Under the pieces are notes generated by a model, which saw only the letters and a program-made list of their open reading frames with translations, did no database searches and was not told where the DNA came from. A stretch of DNA of 64,000 bases from Methylocaldum sp002005105 (lineage in GTDB: Bacteria > Pseudomonadota > Gammaproteobacteria > Methylococcales > Methylococcaceae), in contig NZ_CP194902.1 of the NCBI RefSeq assembly GCF_051027545.1, positions 3,782,001 through 3,846,000 on the forward strand, in the 5' to 3' direction. Both the position numbers and the translations under genes were made by a program. Shown here piece after piece: positions 35,563 to 43,726 of this stretch. Every line of letters begins with the position of its first letter. Position 1 is the first letter of the stretch.

Positions 35563-36750
35563 TTACCCCTCCGCGGGCGACGCGGGGCGCTCGGCCCGTT
35601 CCAGAATCAATCGAAAATCGACGCAAGGATCGACGACATGCAGAAAAGCATCGATCCGAGCCCCGGCCGAATCCGCATCGCCGACCGTCGTGCCCAGTAG
35701 CGCCCGATACACCAGGCCGCGCGGATGAAAATTCCACTCGGTGGGCGCCAGGATGCGATAGCCGCGGACGAGACCGCCGGCTACCTCGACGCGGTGCATC
35801 AGCCGGCCGCGTGCCGCTTCCGTCTGCGCCACGCCGGTGCCGTGTCTGGGTAGCGGCGACGGGTCGGAGCCGATCGGACCGAGATGTTCGATATCCCGGA
35901 TCAGCGTCCTCGCCAGGCATTTCAGTTCGACGATCCTCGCGAGCATGCGGGTGAACAAGCCGTTCCCGTAAACCGAGGAGGCTTCCCGTACCAGCCGATC
36001 GGAACTTTGGCGGACCAGGCAGCCGGTCTCGCGCGGCTCGCCGGTCCATTCGGGGGAGTCGGAATTCACGCGCGCCACTCCCGGCCCCAACGCTGCTTCC
36101 AGCATCGCGTCGGTGAACATCGGAAGCCCTTTCACGGAACAGCGGCCGAAATCGGGCCAGCCGGGCTGTAATGCGGGTCGCATCCACGCCACTGCCGCGC
36201 ATGTATCGTGCTCCAGCCAATGCCGGACCGCTTCCAGGTCTGGCTGCGGCGTATGCCACAGACCGCCCAGCAAATGACTCACTAGAGCCTCGAGCTCGGT
36301 CGCCCCGACACGTAATTCAGCGGCATTCGGTTCGAAAGGCGCTGCCGGCCAGTGCACGGCATCGCCTCCGAGTGCCGCGATCAAACGCCGACACAGGGTG
36401 ATCAAACGGGGCGGCCAAGGGGAAATTCGTCCGTCGGACGCCAACAGCAGATTCAGACTCAGTTCGCGAACCCGCTCCACCGTGGTCTGCAAGTCCCTAA
36501 GCCGCTCCAGATTCGGCGATACGGAAATATCCAGCGCATCTTCCAGCGCCCTAGCCGCGGCCTTGGCGTGCGCCTTCGGGCAGAGGGAAAACAGCCGCCC
36601 GAAGAGCGTGGGCACCGCTTCCGGCGGTTTGCCCAGCGCCAGGCGCTCGACCGGAAGGAGCGGCCTCGGCGTGATGCTCACGGACACGATCGTTTCGGAG
36701 GAAATGCCGCAGCGAATCAGCAGTTCCGCGGTGCCGATGTTAGTGCTCAA
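35563..36750 (-). CDS. hupK: Hydrogenase expression/formation protein HupK (HoxV-like)
   Basis: The 395-residue protein resembles a degenerate [NiFe] large subunit. The N-terminal metal-binding motif is reduced to LFSLCPKAHA (one Cys, one His) and the C-terminal DPCxxC is DPCVDF. It has TEWNFHPRGLVYRALLG and GARIDAFLHVVDPC like other HupK/HoxV proteins, which are scaffolds for Fe(CN)2CO transfer in oxygen-tolerant membrane-bound hydrogenases. It is the last gene of the structural/accessory hup block, about 190 bases after hupI, with family 1 repeats in between. Confidence 0.88.
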   Translation of the reverse strand: MSTNIGTAELLIRCGISSETIVSVSITPRPLLPVERLALGKPPEAVPTLFGRLFSLCPKAHAKAAARALEDALDISVSPNLERLRDLQTTVERVRELSLNLLLASDGRISPWPPRLITLCRRLIAALGGDAVHWPAAPFEPNAAELRVGATELEALVSHLLGGLWHTPQPDLEAVRHWLEHDTCAAVAWMRPALQPGWPDFGRCSVKGLPMFTDAMLEAALGPGVARVNSDSPEWTGEPRETGCLVRQSSDRLVREASSVYGNGLFTRMLARIVELKCLARTLIRDIEHLGPIGSDPSPLPRHGTGVAQTEAARGRLMHRVEVAGGLVRGYRILAPTEWNFHPRGLVYRALLGTTVGDADSAGARIDAFLHVVDPCVDFRLILERAERPASPAEG

Positions 36751-36841
36751 CGGCCACCCTAGAGCAACGGTGAATCACGACCGCGCGACGGTTCGGCTAT
36801 CAATAAAAACGACCGTATCAGCGCTGATCTCCCGAACAGTC

Positions 36842-36914
36842 GTAGGTCGGGAATCCTTTCCCGACGCAGCAGGTCGGCAAGCGGGTATTCGTCGGCAAAG
36901 GATTGCCGACCTAC
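36842..36914. repeat. REP-like hairpins, family 1 (two facing units)
   Basis: GTCGGGAA-N4-TTCCCGAC (36842-36865) and GTCGGCAA-N4-TTGCCGAC (36891-36914) face each other between hupI and hupK. Because the genes appear co-oriented, the hairpins may reduce hupK expression. Confidence 0.85.
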
Positions 36915-36944
36915 GAGAATCCCGGCGCCGCACGGTAAAATCCG

Positions 36945-37121
36945 CTAAACCTCCGAGCACGGCAGAAAGCCCGATTTCGCCCCGTCGCAACGGGGACAGC
37001 ACCAGTTTTCCGGCAGGTCGGAAAAGGCGGTGCCGGGCGGAATCTGCGCCTGCACATCGCCCTCCTCCGGATCGTAGACGTGCCAGCAGACGCGGCATTC
37101 GAAGCGCGTTGCATCGGCCAC
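36945..37121 (-). CDS. hupI: Rubredoxin HupI (HoxR-like)
   Basis: The 58-residue protein has both iron-binding pairs: C-R-V-C near residue 9 (FECRVCWHVYDPEEG) and C-P-R-C near residue 42 (ENWCCPRCDGAKS), with the usual IPPGTAFSDLP between them. In hydrogenase loci this rubredoxin helps maturation of the small-subunit clusters under air. The start is GTG at 37121, 8 bases after AAGGAAA and 2 bases after the hupH stop. It is easy to miss because of its size and GTG start. Confidence 0.9.
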   Translation of the reverse strand: MADATRFECRVCWHVYDPEEGDVQAQIPPGTAFSDLPENWCCPRCDGAKSGFLPCSEV

Positions 37122-37123
37122 GA

Positions 37124-37972
37124 TCAGCTTTCCTTCAGCATCGCCAGCAGTTCCTCGATCCACTGCAGCGAATCCTCGAAATCCTCCTGGGTAGCCTGCG
37201 CCGCTTGCGGAATCGGGGTGATTTCCACGGTATTCAGGATCATTTGGTCGCTGGCATTGAAATACTGGACCCACCACACATTGGGCAAGCCCGTCAGACG
37301 GATGCGGCAGTCGCCGTAACCCTTGGACAATATGGACACGCCGGCCAGTCCCAGCACTTCGACCAGATAAGCCAGGTCGTTTTCGGTCATCGGCAGCAGC
37401 GACAGATTTATGACCTCGCTTTGTCCTTCCTGGAAGGCGACCGATTTGGCGAACAGCTCCGTCAATAGCGAAGGCGCGTTCATGAGGCCGTCCGGGAAAG
37501 ACCGCGGCCGTTCGACGCCGGCCGTGTACGTTCCGGCATGCCGCAACACCGACGGAACCGAGCCGACTTCGAGATAGTCCCGAACGGTTCCTCCGGCGCG
37601 GAATTCGCGCAGCCGCCAAACCCCGATGAACACCGACTCGCGTATCGCCCAGCGCACATCGTCAGCATCGATCAAGGCGCTGACCTCCCCGTCGCCCAAC
37701 ACCTGGTCGAGAAAACGGCGGGTTTCTTCGTCGTACGAATCGAGATGGATGCGGTCCGAATCGATACCGTTCAACTCGGCGGACAAGCACTCGGCCAATC
37801 GGCGCACGACGGCGATGCCGGCCTGGCAGGCGGGAATCTCCCCCGGCAGCGGCATCGAAAAGCTGTGCATGCCTTGCGGCATCGCGAGATAGCCGCATTC
37901 GGGATCGTCAAAAGGCGTGACCGGCGCGGCGTTCTCGGTGGCCACCGGGCTGTGCTGTTCGAGCATGGTCAT
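37124..37972 (-). CDS. hupH: Hydrogenase accessory protein HupH (HoxQ / HyaF-like)
   Basis: The 282-residue protein has the HupH family features: GYLAMPQGMHSFSMPLPGEI near the N-terminus and the C-terminal domain VINLSLLPMTENDLAYL...SILSKGYGDCRIRLTGLPNVW. It ends ALAMLKES-like (EELLAMLKES). It takes part in small-subunit maturation of oxygen-tolerant hydrogenases. ATG 37972 was chosen because GAGGG lies just before it and the stop of hupG overlaps it; an ATG two codons later is also possible. Confidence 0.91.
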   Translation of the reverse strand: MTMLEQHSPVATENAAPVTPFDDPECGYLAMPQGMHSFSMPLPGEIPACQAGIAVVRRLAECLSAELNGIDSDRIHLDSYDEETRRFLDQVLGDGEVSALIDADDVRWAIRESVFIGVWRLREFRAGGTVRDYLEVGSVPSVLRHAGTYTAGVERPRSFPDGLMNAPSLLTELFAKSVAFQEGQSEVINLSLLPMTENDLAYLVEVLGLAGVSILSKGYGDCRIRLTGLPNVWWVQYFNASDQMILNTVEITPIPQAAQATQEDFEDSLQWIEELLAMLKES

Positions 37973-38343
37973 TAACCCTCCCCGTCCAGCCATTGCTGGA
38001 TCTGACTGTGATAATCGGTCCAGGCTTGTATGCGTGCCATGATCTTGGATGTCTGGCCGTCGTTCAAGAATACCAGCGCGGGATAGACCGCAACGCCGTA
38101 GTCCCGGGCCACGGATACAACGGCCTCGGGTTTCAAGACCGCCGCTCGCAGCGACGGAAACGCGCGCAGCAGTTCCGGAAGAACCACGGCGAGATCGGCG
38201 TTCTCCGGATGGGCTTTGGGGTCGTTGAAAAAACCGACCAGGCATTGCGGATGCGCCGCGGCGAACTCGGCCAGGCCCTCTCTATCCACCAAGTTAATGG
38301 CCGGGCTGCCCGAAAGCCGATCGAACATTTCCGCCAGGGTCAT
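37972..38343 (-). CDS. hupG: Hydrogenase accessory chaperone HupG (HoxO / HyaE-like)
   Basis: The 123-residue thioredoxin-fold protein lacks the C-x-x-C redox motif, as expected for HyaE/HupG. Typical segments are VGFFNDPKAHPENADLAVVL and AVVSVARDYGVAVYPALVFL. Members bind the Tat signal and small-subunit precursor before export. It overlaps hupF by 4 bases (ATGA) and the hupH start by one base. Confidence 0.9.
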   Translation of the reverse strand: MTLAEMFDRLSGSPAINLVDREGLAEFAAAHPQCLVGFFNDPKAHPENADLAVVLPELLRAFPSLRAAVLKPEAVVSVARDYGVAVYPALVFLNDGQTSKIMARIQAWTDYHSQIQQWLDGEG

Positions 38344-38642
38344 GTCGGCTCCCGCAAGAAGTCGGGTAGCTGAGGCTCCCGATCCACCAGGTCGGCGAAG
38401 GCCGCGGCCGGGTCATAATGGCCGGCCATGGCGTCGCGGAGTCCCGCCAACGCGGCCTGAATTTGCGCGGCGCGCTCGGGCTCGAGAACCTCTCGGGCCG
38501 CGCCAAGAAACGTCAATACCCAGGTACCCTCCGGCTGCGATCCAACCAGACGCATGTCGACCATTCCCTCACCGTCGGCGCCCTTGCACCACGCCTGAAA
38601 CGGTTCCGCTCGAACGACTTGCATCGGAACGCCTATGCACAT
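38340..38642 (-). CDS. hupF: HupF, HypC-like hydrogenase chaperone (HoxL-like)
   Basis: The 100-residue protein starts MCIGVPMQVVRAEPF, sharing the HypC-type Cys2, and has GSQPEGTWVLTFLGAAREVL and a HupF-type helical tail (YDPAAAFADLVDREPQLPDF). HupF assists large-subunit assembly in the presence of oxygen. ATG 38642 gives the conserved N-terminus; the frame is open 11 codons further. hupD ends one base upstream. Confidence 0.92.
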   Translation of the reverse strand: MCIGVPMQVVRAEPFQAWCKGADGEGMVDMRLVGSQPEGTWVLTFLGAAREVLEPERAAQIQAALAGLRDAMAGHYDPAAAFADLVDREPQLPDFLREPT

Positions 38643-38643
38643 C

Positions 38644-39246
38644 TCAGTCGCTCCGCAGTGCCAGAAAGCGTTCATCTCCGACTCGACAGGCCTCCCCTGC
38701 CGATGGACGCCGAGCCTCGTAGGCCGCCATGCCTAAGGGATCGGAATCCGGCCCCGCCTGCGTCCGCTTCTCGACAACGATGTCGAGTTCGGCCAGATAC
38801 TGGAGGATGCGGGCCATCGCCGGTTCCAGCATGGCCTTGACCGGCTCGCTGAGACTGCCGCCGTAATCCTCCAACACGCAAGGCTGAACGCCGACGAGGT
38901 ACAAATGCCGCGGCGTATGGCCGAGCAGTTCGCCCAAGGCCAGCACCTCCTGAAAGGAGACCTGATGCAGGCTCATCTTCTTTGCTCCCAAATAAGCCGG
39001 CACCTCTGCATCGCGCAATTCCACCAGCGTCCCCGGATCGCATTTGAAATCCACGGCATCGGCGATGATCAGCGTATCGGCTTCCTGCACGTAGGGCAGC
39101 AAGGCCAATCCCTGGGTGCCGCCGTCCATCAGCCGCACCGATTCGGGAAAGTCGTAGTTTCGTTGCAGCGCCTGCACGACACGCACCCCGAATCCCTCGT
39201 CGGCCCACAGTACATTGCCGATGCCGAGAATCAGAATCCGGTTCAT
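38644..39246 (-). CDS. hupD: Hydrogenase maturation endopeptidase HupD (HyaD-like)
   Basis: The 200-residue protease shows ILILGIGNVLWADEGFGVRV with the nickel-binding Glu of the family, Asp in IIADAVDFKCDPG and His in KMSLHQVSFQEVL. After nickel insertion it cleaves the C-terminal tail of HupL; here the tail after DPCLACSTH is 15 residues. The start overlaps the hupC stop as ATGA. Confidence 0.95.
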   Translation of the reverse strand: MNRILILGIGNVLWADEGFGVRVVQALQRNYDFPESVRLMDGGTQGLALLPYVQEADTLIIADAVDFKCDPGTLVELRDAEVPAYLGAKKMSLHQVSFQEVLALGELLGHTPRHLYLVGVQPCVLEDYGGSLSEPVKAMLEPAMARILQYLAELDIVVEKRTQAGPDSDPLGMAAYEARRPSAGEACRVGDERFLALRSD

Positions 39247-39929
39247 GGCCTATCATCCCGGAAATTGCGCCAGCCGTCGATCATCGTGCCGGTCATGGAT
39301 TGCCGCGACAGCCGTTGTTCGCGGATGACGACATAGACGTGGATCAAGGCGAACACGACCAGATACCACATGCCCACATGATGCCAGGTATGAACGTCCT
39401 GGCTCTGGCCGAACAGCGGAATCACCCAGCCGAACCAGCGGCTGGCCCAGCTCCCCTGCCCCAAGCCTTCGCCGTACAGCGCGAAACCGGTCACAATCAT
39501 GAACAACGCGCCCAGCACGTAGAACACGAACATGGCCATGTTGGCGAGAGGATTGTGGCCCGCGTGCTTGCGCGGTTCCGGCACCAGAAACAGATACCAT
39601 TTGATTTCGTGCCAGAGGCCGTCCCACCATTCGGCGCGGTGTATCGCCGGCACGAACAGCTCGCGCGCATACTGGTTGCCGACCAGCGCCCAGTAGACGC
39701 GGCCGATGAAACCGACCGCCAGTACGTAACCGGCCGCGAAATGCACGAAGCGCACATAGCCCATCAGATAGTGCTCGCTGGCTTCGCCATCCGGAGCGAC
39801 CAAGGGCGAAGCGATCAAGTAACCGGTAACGGCGAGCACCACCAGGGCCAGCGCGTTTACCCAGTGCCACAGGCGCACCGGCCGTTCGTAGACATAAACC
39901 GGGTTCTGCACCGAATCGATAGCGGACAT
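39243..39929 (-). CDS. hupC: Ni/Fe-hydrogenase b-type cytochrome HupC
   Basis: The 228-residue membrane protein has four helices with haem-ligand His: RLWHWVNALALVVLAVTGYL, VRFVHFAAGYVLAV, GHNPLANMAMFVFYVLGALF and DVHTWHHVGMWYLVVFALIHV. It anchors HupSL to the periplasmic side of the inner membrane and passes electrons from hydrogen to quinone. It follows hupE by 10 bases in the leftward operon. Confidence 0.95.
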   Translation of the reverse strand: MSAIDSVQNPVYVYERPVRLWHWVNALALVVLAVTGYLIASPLVAPDGEASEHYLMGYVRFVHFAAGYVLAVGFIGRVYWALVGNQYARELFVPAIHRAEWWDGLWHEIKWYLFLVPEPRKHAGHNPLANMAMFVFYVLGALFMIVTGFALYGEGLGQGSWASRWFGWVIPLFGQSQDVHTWHHVGMWYLVVFALIHVYVVIREQRLSRQSMTGTMIDGWRNFRDDRP

Positions 39930-39939
39930 GGTAGCCCCC

Positions 39940-40530
39940 TCACCAGGCCTGAACGAGCAGAGCGACTCCGAACACGCTGGCGGCCCCGCCGGCGACGCGA
40001 TACATGCCCGGCACCCGGAGCAGGCAACGGCCCAGCACGATGCCGAGGAGATGCAGCAAGCCCGTGGCGATCACGAATCCGGCCGCATAAGCCGAGAATG
40101 CGGCGCCTTGAGCCATTTCGAGGCCGTGGGCATAGCCATGGGCCACGGCGAAAAGGCCGACGATCATGCCAGCGAGCACGCCCGAAAGCCGAACCTTACC
40201 CAAAAGCAACAGCCCTAGCGCCAGGACCGATGCGGCAATGGCAGGCTCCGCCCCGGCGATCACCACCCCGAATGCTCCCAGCGCACCGCCCAGAACCATG
40301 GCCGCCATGAACGCCGCGGGCAATCGCCACAATCGCCCCGGCTCGGTGGTCACCAGCGCTGCCCACACGCCCACGCACACCATCGCCGCAAGATGATCGG
40401 CGCCGAGCAAGGGATGAACGAAACCGCTCGCGAATCCTTCCACCGGGTGAAAACCGGTATGGGCGACGGCCTGACCGGCGCAGATGGACAATATCAGCAA
40501 CAGAAAGCTTTGTTTATGTTTATGACGCAT
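39940..40530 (-). CDS. hupE: HupE/UreJ family protein
   Basis: The 196-residue membrane protein has a signal-like first helix ending AVAHTGFHP, the family motif HPLLGADHLAAMVCVG and a second His motif (AHGYAHGLEM), with about six helices. HupE proteins are nickel permeases of the inner membrane. It is placed between hupL and hupC, 15 bases after the hupL stop, so nickel uptake is tied to hydrogenase expression. Confidence 0.93.
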   Translation of the reverse strand: MRHKHKQSFLLLILSICAGQAVAHTGFHPVEGFASGFVHPLLGADHLAAMVCVGVWAALVTTEPGRLWRLPAAFMAAMVLGGALGAFGVVIAGAEPAIAASVLALGLLLLGKVRLSGVLAGMIVGLFAVAHGYAHGLEMAQGAAFSAYAAGFVIATGLLHLLGIVLGRCLLRVPGMYRVAGGAASVFGVALLVQAW

Positions 40531-40545
40531 AGGATACCTCGTACG

Positions 40546-42339
40546 CTAGCGAACACGGATTCGCGTCAATTCCTGCCCGTCCCGGTCCATCACATGGGTC
40601 GAACAAGCCAGACAAGGGTCGAAACTGTGCAGGGTACGCAGGATTTCCAGGGGTTCTTCCGCCTTTTCGACCTGTGTGTTCATCAACGCGGCTTCGAATG
40701 CGCCGACATTGCCGGCCGGATCGCGCGGGGAACCGTTCCAGGTGGTCGGCACGATGCACTGATAATTTTCGATCTTCCCGTCCTTGACTTTCACCCAATG
40801 TCCCAAGGCCCCGCGCGGCGCCTCGGTGGTGCCGACGCCCCGTGCCTCGGCGGGCCAGGTTTTCGGCTCCCATTTGGCAACGTTGGCGGTGCTCAGGTCA
40901 CCGGCCTTGATGTTCCTCATCAACTTGTCCTGGAAATGCCGCATCAGCCTTGCGCAATACTGAGCTTCCAGTCCTCGCGCGGCGGTACGGCCCAGGGTCG
41001 AGAACAACGCGTCCAGCGGCAGACCGAGGTCGCGCAGCAACTTGTCGACCGGTTCCTTGATTTCCGGCATTCCCTTTGCGTAGCCGACGATATAGCGGGC
41101 CAACGGGCCGACCTCCATGGCGTGGCCGCGCCAGCGAGGCGCCTTGATCCACGAGTATTTGGCACTCTCGTCCAGGTTTTCGATGTTGGTGCGGGTGCCC
41201 TTGGTGTTGCGACCGAGCACGAAGTTCGGTTCAGTCACGCCGTCGAAGGGATGCAGACCGATTTCGTCGTCCGGATAGCGATACCAGGAATGCGTCACGA
41301 ACTCCTGGATCTGGGCCGGATCTCTCAGATCGACCTCGTGAATCTCCTTCAGATTGCCGTTGATGATGGCTCCGCGCGGCAAGCGCAGATTGTCGGCGGA
41401 TGGGTCGTTGGCCTTTTCCGGGATATCGCCGTAGGCTAGCACATTGGTCGACGACAGGCCGCCGCCGTAGAGCCAATCCTTGTAGAAGGACGCGATGGCC
41501 TGCAAATCGGGTAGGTAAACCTGCTCGATGAACTCGATGGTCTGGTCGATGATGGACGAGACCAGGTTCAAACGTTCCATGTTGATCCCGCCGACCGCCC
41601 CGATGTCGTCCACGTTGATCGCGCACGGCACGCCGCCCACCAGCCAGTTCGGATGCGGGTTCTTGCCGCCGTAAACGGTGTGAATCTTGACGATTTCCTT
41701 CTGGAAATCGAGCGCTTCGAGGTAATGCGCAACGGCCATCAAATTGGCTTCCGGCGGCAGTTTGTAGGCCGGATTGCCCCAATAGCCGTTCGCGAACGGT
41801 CCGAGCTGGCCGCTCTCGACGAACTTCTTCAGCCGCGTGGCGATATCGTGGAAATACCCCGGCGAGGACTTCGCCCACGGCGAAATGCTCTGCGCGAGTT
41901 CCGAAGTTGCCTTCGGGTCGGCTTTCAGCGCGCTGACCACGTCCACCCAGTCCAGCGCGTGCAAATGGTAGAAATGCACCAGATGGTCGTGAACCTGCAG
42001 GGTTAGCTGCATGATGTTGCGGATCGAGTTGGCGTTCTCCGGAATGCTGATTCCAAGGGCATCCTCGACCGCGCGCACCGACGTCAGTGCATGGGTGCCG
42101 GTGCAGACGCCGCAGATCCGCTCGGTGAAGGCCCAGGCGTCGCGCGGGTCCCTGCCCTTCAGGATTACTTCCAGGCCGCGCCACATGGTGCCGCTGGACA
42201 CCGCGTTGCGGATCACGTTGTTTTCGTCCAGGTTGACCTCGCAGCGCATATGGCCTTCGATACGGGTGACCGGATCGACAACGATGCGCTTGCCGCTGTC
42301 GTCCAGCTTGAAGCCGTTCGGCGTTTGAGTGACCGTCAT
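40546..42339 (-). CDS. hupL: [NiFe] uptake hydrogenase large subunit HupL
   Basis: The 597-residue protein has the N-terminal metal motif ERICGVCTGTHALTS and the C-terminal motif SFDPCLACSTHVMD, together giving the four cysteines of the nickel-iron centre. The 15 residues after the His are removed by HupD. RIEGHMRCEVNLDENN and GRTAARGLEAQYCA are typical of group 1 enzymes. It oxidises hydrogen at the periplasmic face. Its ATG overlaps the hupS stop by 4 bases. Confidence 0.97.
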   Translation of the reverse strand: MTVTQTPNGFKLDDSGKRIVVDPVTRIEGHMRCEVNLDENNVIRNAVSSGTMWRGLEVILKGRDPRDAWAFTERICGVCTGTHALTSVRAVEDALGISIPENANSIRNIMQLTLQVHDHLVHFYHLHALDWVDVVSALKADPKATSELAQSISPWAKSSPGYFHDIATRLKKFVESGQLGPFANGYWGNPAYKLPPEANLMAVAHYLEALDFQKEIVKIHTVYGGKNPHPNWLVGGVPCAINVDDIGAVGGINMERLNLVSSIIDQTIEFIEQVYLPDLQAIASFYKDWLYGGGLSSTNVLAYGDIPEKANDPSADNLRLPRGAIINGNLKEIHEVDLRDPAQIQEFVTHSWYRYPDDEIGLHPFDGVTEPNFVLGRNTKGTRTNIENLDESAKYSWIKAPRWRGHAMEVGPLARYIVGYAKGMPEIKEPVDKLLRDLGLPLDALFSTLGRTAARGLEAQYCARLMRHFQDKLMRNIKAGDLSTANVAKWEPKTWPAEARGVGTTEAPRGALGHWVKVKDGKIENYQCIVPTTWNGSPRDPAGNVGAFEAALMNTQVEKAEEPLEILRTLHSFDPCLACSTHVMDRDGQELTRIRVR

Positions 42340-43436
42340 ACGTGTTCTCGCTCGTTCTTATCGTTTTCGGATTCTTTGCCTTTCACGTGCTTGCCGACCG
42401 AGACGGCGGCGTGGCCCGCGATCGCCGTACCGACCGCACCGGCCGCGATCAACCCCACGGTGTCGGCATTCGACTCGATGCCGAAGGCGTTCAAACCGGT
42501 CACGCGGTGGTAGAAAGGCCCTTTGTCCCAGAACCCGTCCTCGGAACAGCCGATGCAGCCGTGGCCCGACTGGATCGGGAACGACACGCCGCCGTTCCAG
42601 CGCACCGTGGAGCAGGCGTTGTACGTGGTCGGTCCCTTGCAGCCCATTTTGTAGAGACAGTAACCCTTGCGCGCGGCCTCGTCGTCCCAGGTCTCGACGA
42701 ACTGTCCGGCGTCGAAGTGCGGGCGCCGATAGCATTTGTCGTGGATGCGCTGACCGTAGAACATCTTGGGACGTCCCTGGGCGTCCAGGTCCGGGAGTTT
42801 GTCGAAGGTCAGCATGTAGGTGACGACGGCGGTCATGACCTCGGCGATGGGCGGACAGCCCGGCACCTTGATCACCGGTTTGTCGGTGATCACCTTGTGC
42901 ACCGGAGTGGCCTGGGTGGGATTCGGCTTGGCGGCCTGGACGCAGCCCCAGGAGGCGCAGGAGCCCCAGGCGATCACCGCGAGGCAATCCTTGGCGGCGT
43001 AACGCAGCTGCTCAACGAAAGGCTTGCCGCCGATGATGCAGAACATGCCGTCCTCGTTCAGCGGCGGATTGCCCTCCACCGCGAGGATGTAGCGGCCCTT
43101 GTACTTGCGGATGGTCTCTTCGAGTATCGCCTCGGCCTGATGGCCGGCGGATACCATCAGCGTGTCGTCGTAGTCCAGCGAGAGCATCGACAACACCACG
43201 TCCTTGGCCAGCGGGTGCGCCGAGCGGATGAAGGATTCGGAACAGCAGGTGCATTCCAGGCCGTGTAGCCACAGGACCGGCGTGCGCGGCTTGGTTTCCA
43301 TCGCGTGGACGATCTGGCCGACGAACTGCGGCCCCAGGGCCAGAGCCGACGCGGTCAGCCCGCAGTATTTCAGAAAACTGCGGCGACTGATGCCCTGCCG
43401 GCGCATGACATCGTAAAAGCTTTCGGAATTCACCAT
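42336..43436 (-). CDS. hupS: [NiFe] uptake hydrogenase small subunit HupS, oxygen-tolerant type
   Basis: The 366-residue protein begins with a Tat signal (RRQGISRRSFLKYCG). The proximal-cluster region reads LECTCCSES and GSCASWGCVQAA; the second Cys of C-T-C-C and the Cys of W-G-C are the two extra cysteines that give the [4Fe-3S] cluster of oxygen-tolerant enzymes such as E. coli Hyd-1. The medial and distal ligands are in CYRRPHFDAG, CKGPTTYNACSTVRWN and GHGCIGCSEDGFWD. A C-terminal helix (TVGLIAAGAVGTAIAGH) anchors it. GGGGGAG precedes the ATG. Confidence 0.97.
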   Translation of the reverse strand: MVNSESFYDVMRRQGISRRSFLKYCGLTASALALGPQFVGQIVHAMETKPRTPVLWLHGLECTCCSESFIRSAHPLAKDVVLSMLSLDYDDTLMVSAGHQAEAILEETIRKYKGRYILAVEGNPPLNEDGMFCIIGGKPFVEQLRYAAKDCLAVIAWGSCASWGCVQAAKPNPTQATPVHKVITDKPVIKVPGCPPIAEVMTAVVTYMLTFDKLPDLDAQGRPKMFYGQRIHDKCYRRPHFDAGQFVETWDDEAARKGYCLYKMGCKGPTTYNACSTVRWNGGVSFPIQSGHGCIGCSEDGFWDKGPFYHRVTGLNAFGIESNADTVGLIAAGAVGTAIAGHAAVSVGKHVKGKESENDKNEREHV

Positions 43437-43633
43437 CCACTCCCCCTGATATTTTTGTTCGTGTGGATCGACGGATTGCGGAAATGAGCGGCCTGATCAG
43501 ACGCTCGAGCGCCTGCGGGCATGGCTCAAGCATCGTTGACGCATGGTTCGGCGCGATTCGTTTCCAAAGAGTGTGCGCCGTCACTCGCCGGCGGTCCTTG
43601 CCCAGGCTTTTTAATTCCATGTGTTTTGTGAGG

Positions 43634-43663
43634 TTTTTACTTGAAGATAACCGAGCTTGTCAA
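43634..43663 (-). promoter_or_regulatory. Possible hupS promoter
   Basis: On the minus strand a perfect TTGACA (43658-43663) is followed, 18 bases on, by TAAAAA (43634-43639). This is about 200 bases before hupS. The -10 is poor. I see no sigma-54 type GG-N10-GC site, which many hup operons use. Confidence 0.35.
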
Positions 43664-43726
43664 TCGGTTATTCACGTTAAACTATTCGTCGATCGTCAAT
43701 AACCCTTTACAACCGGGGACATCCGT

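Noticed and set aside
43437..43726. Sigma-54 promoter for the hup operon
   Set aside because: No GG-N10-GC pair with flanking consensus was found on the minus strand; only a moderate sigma-70 like site is present.
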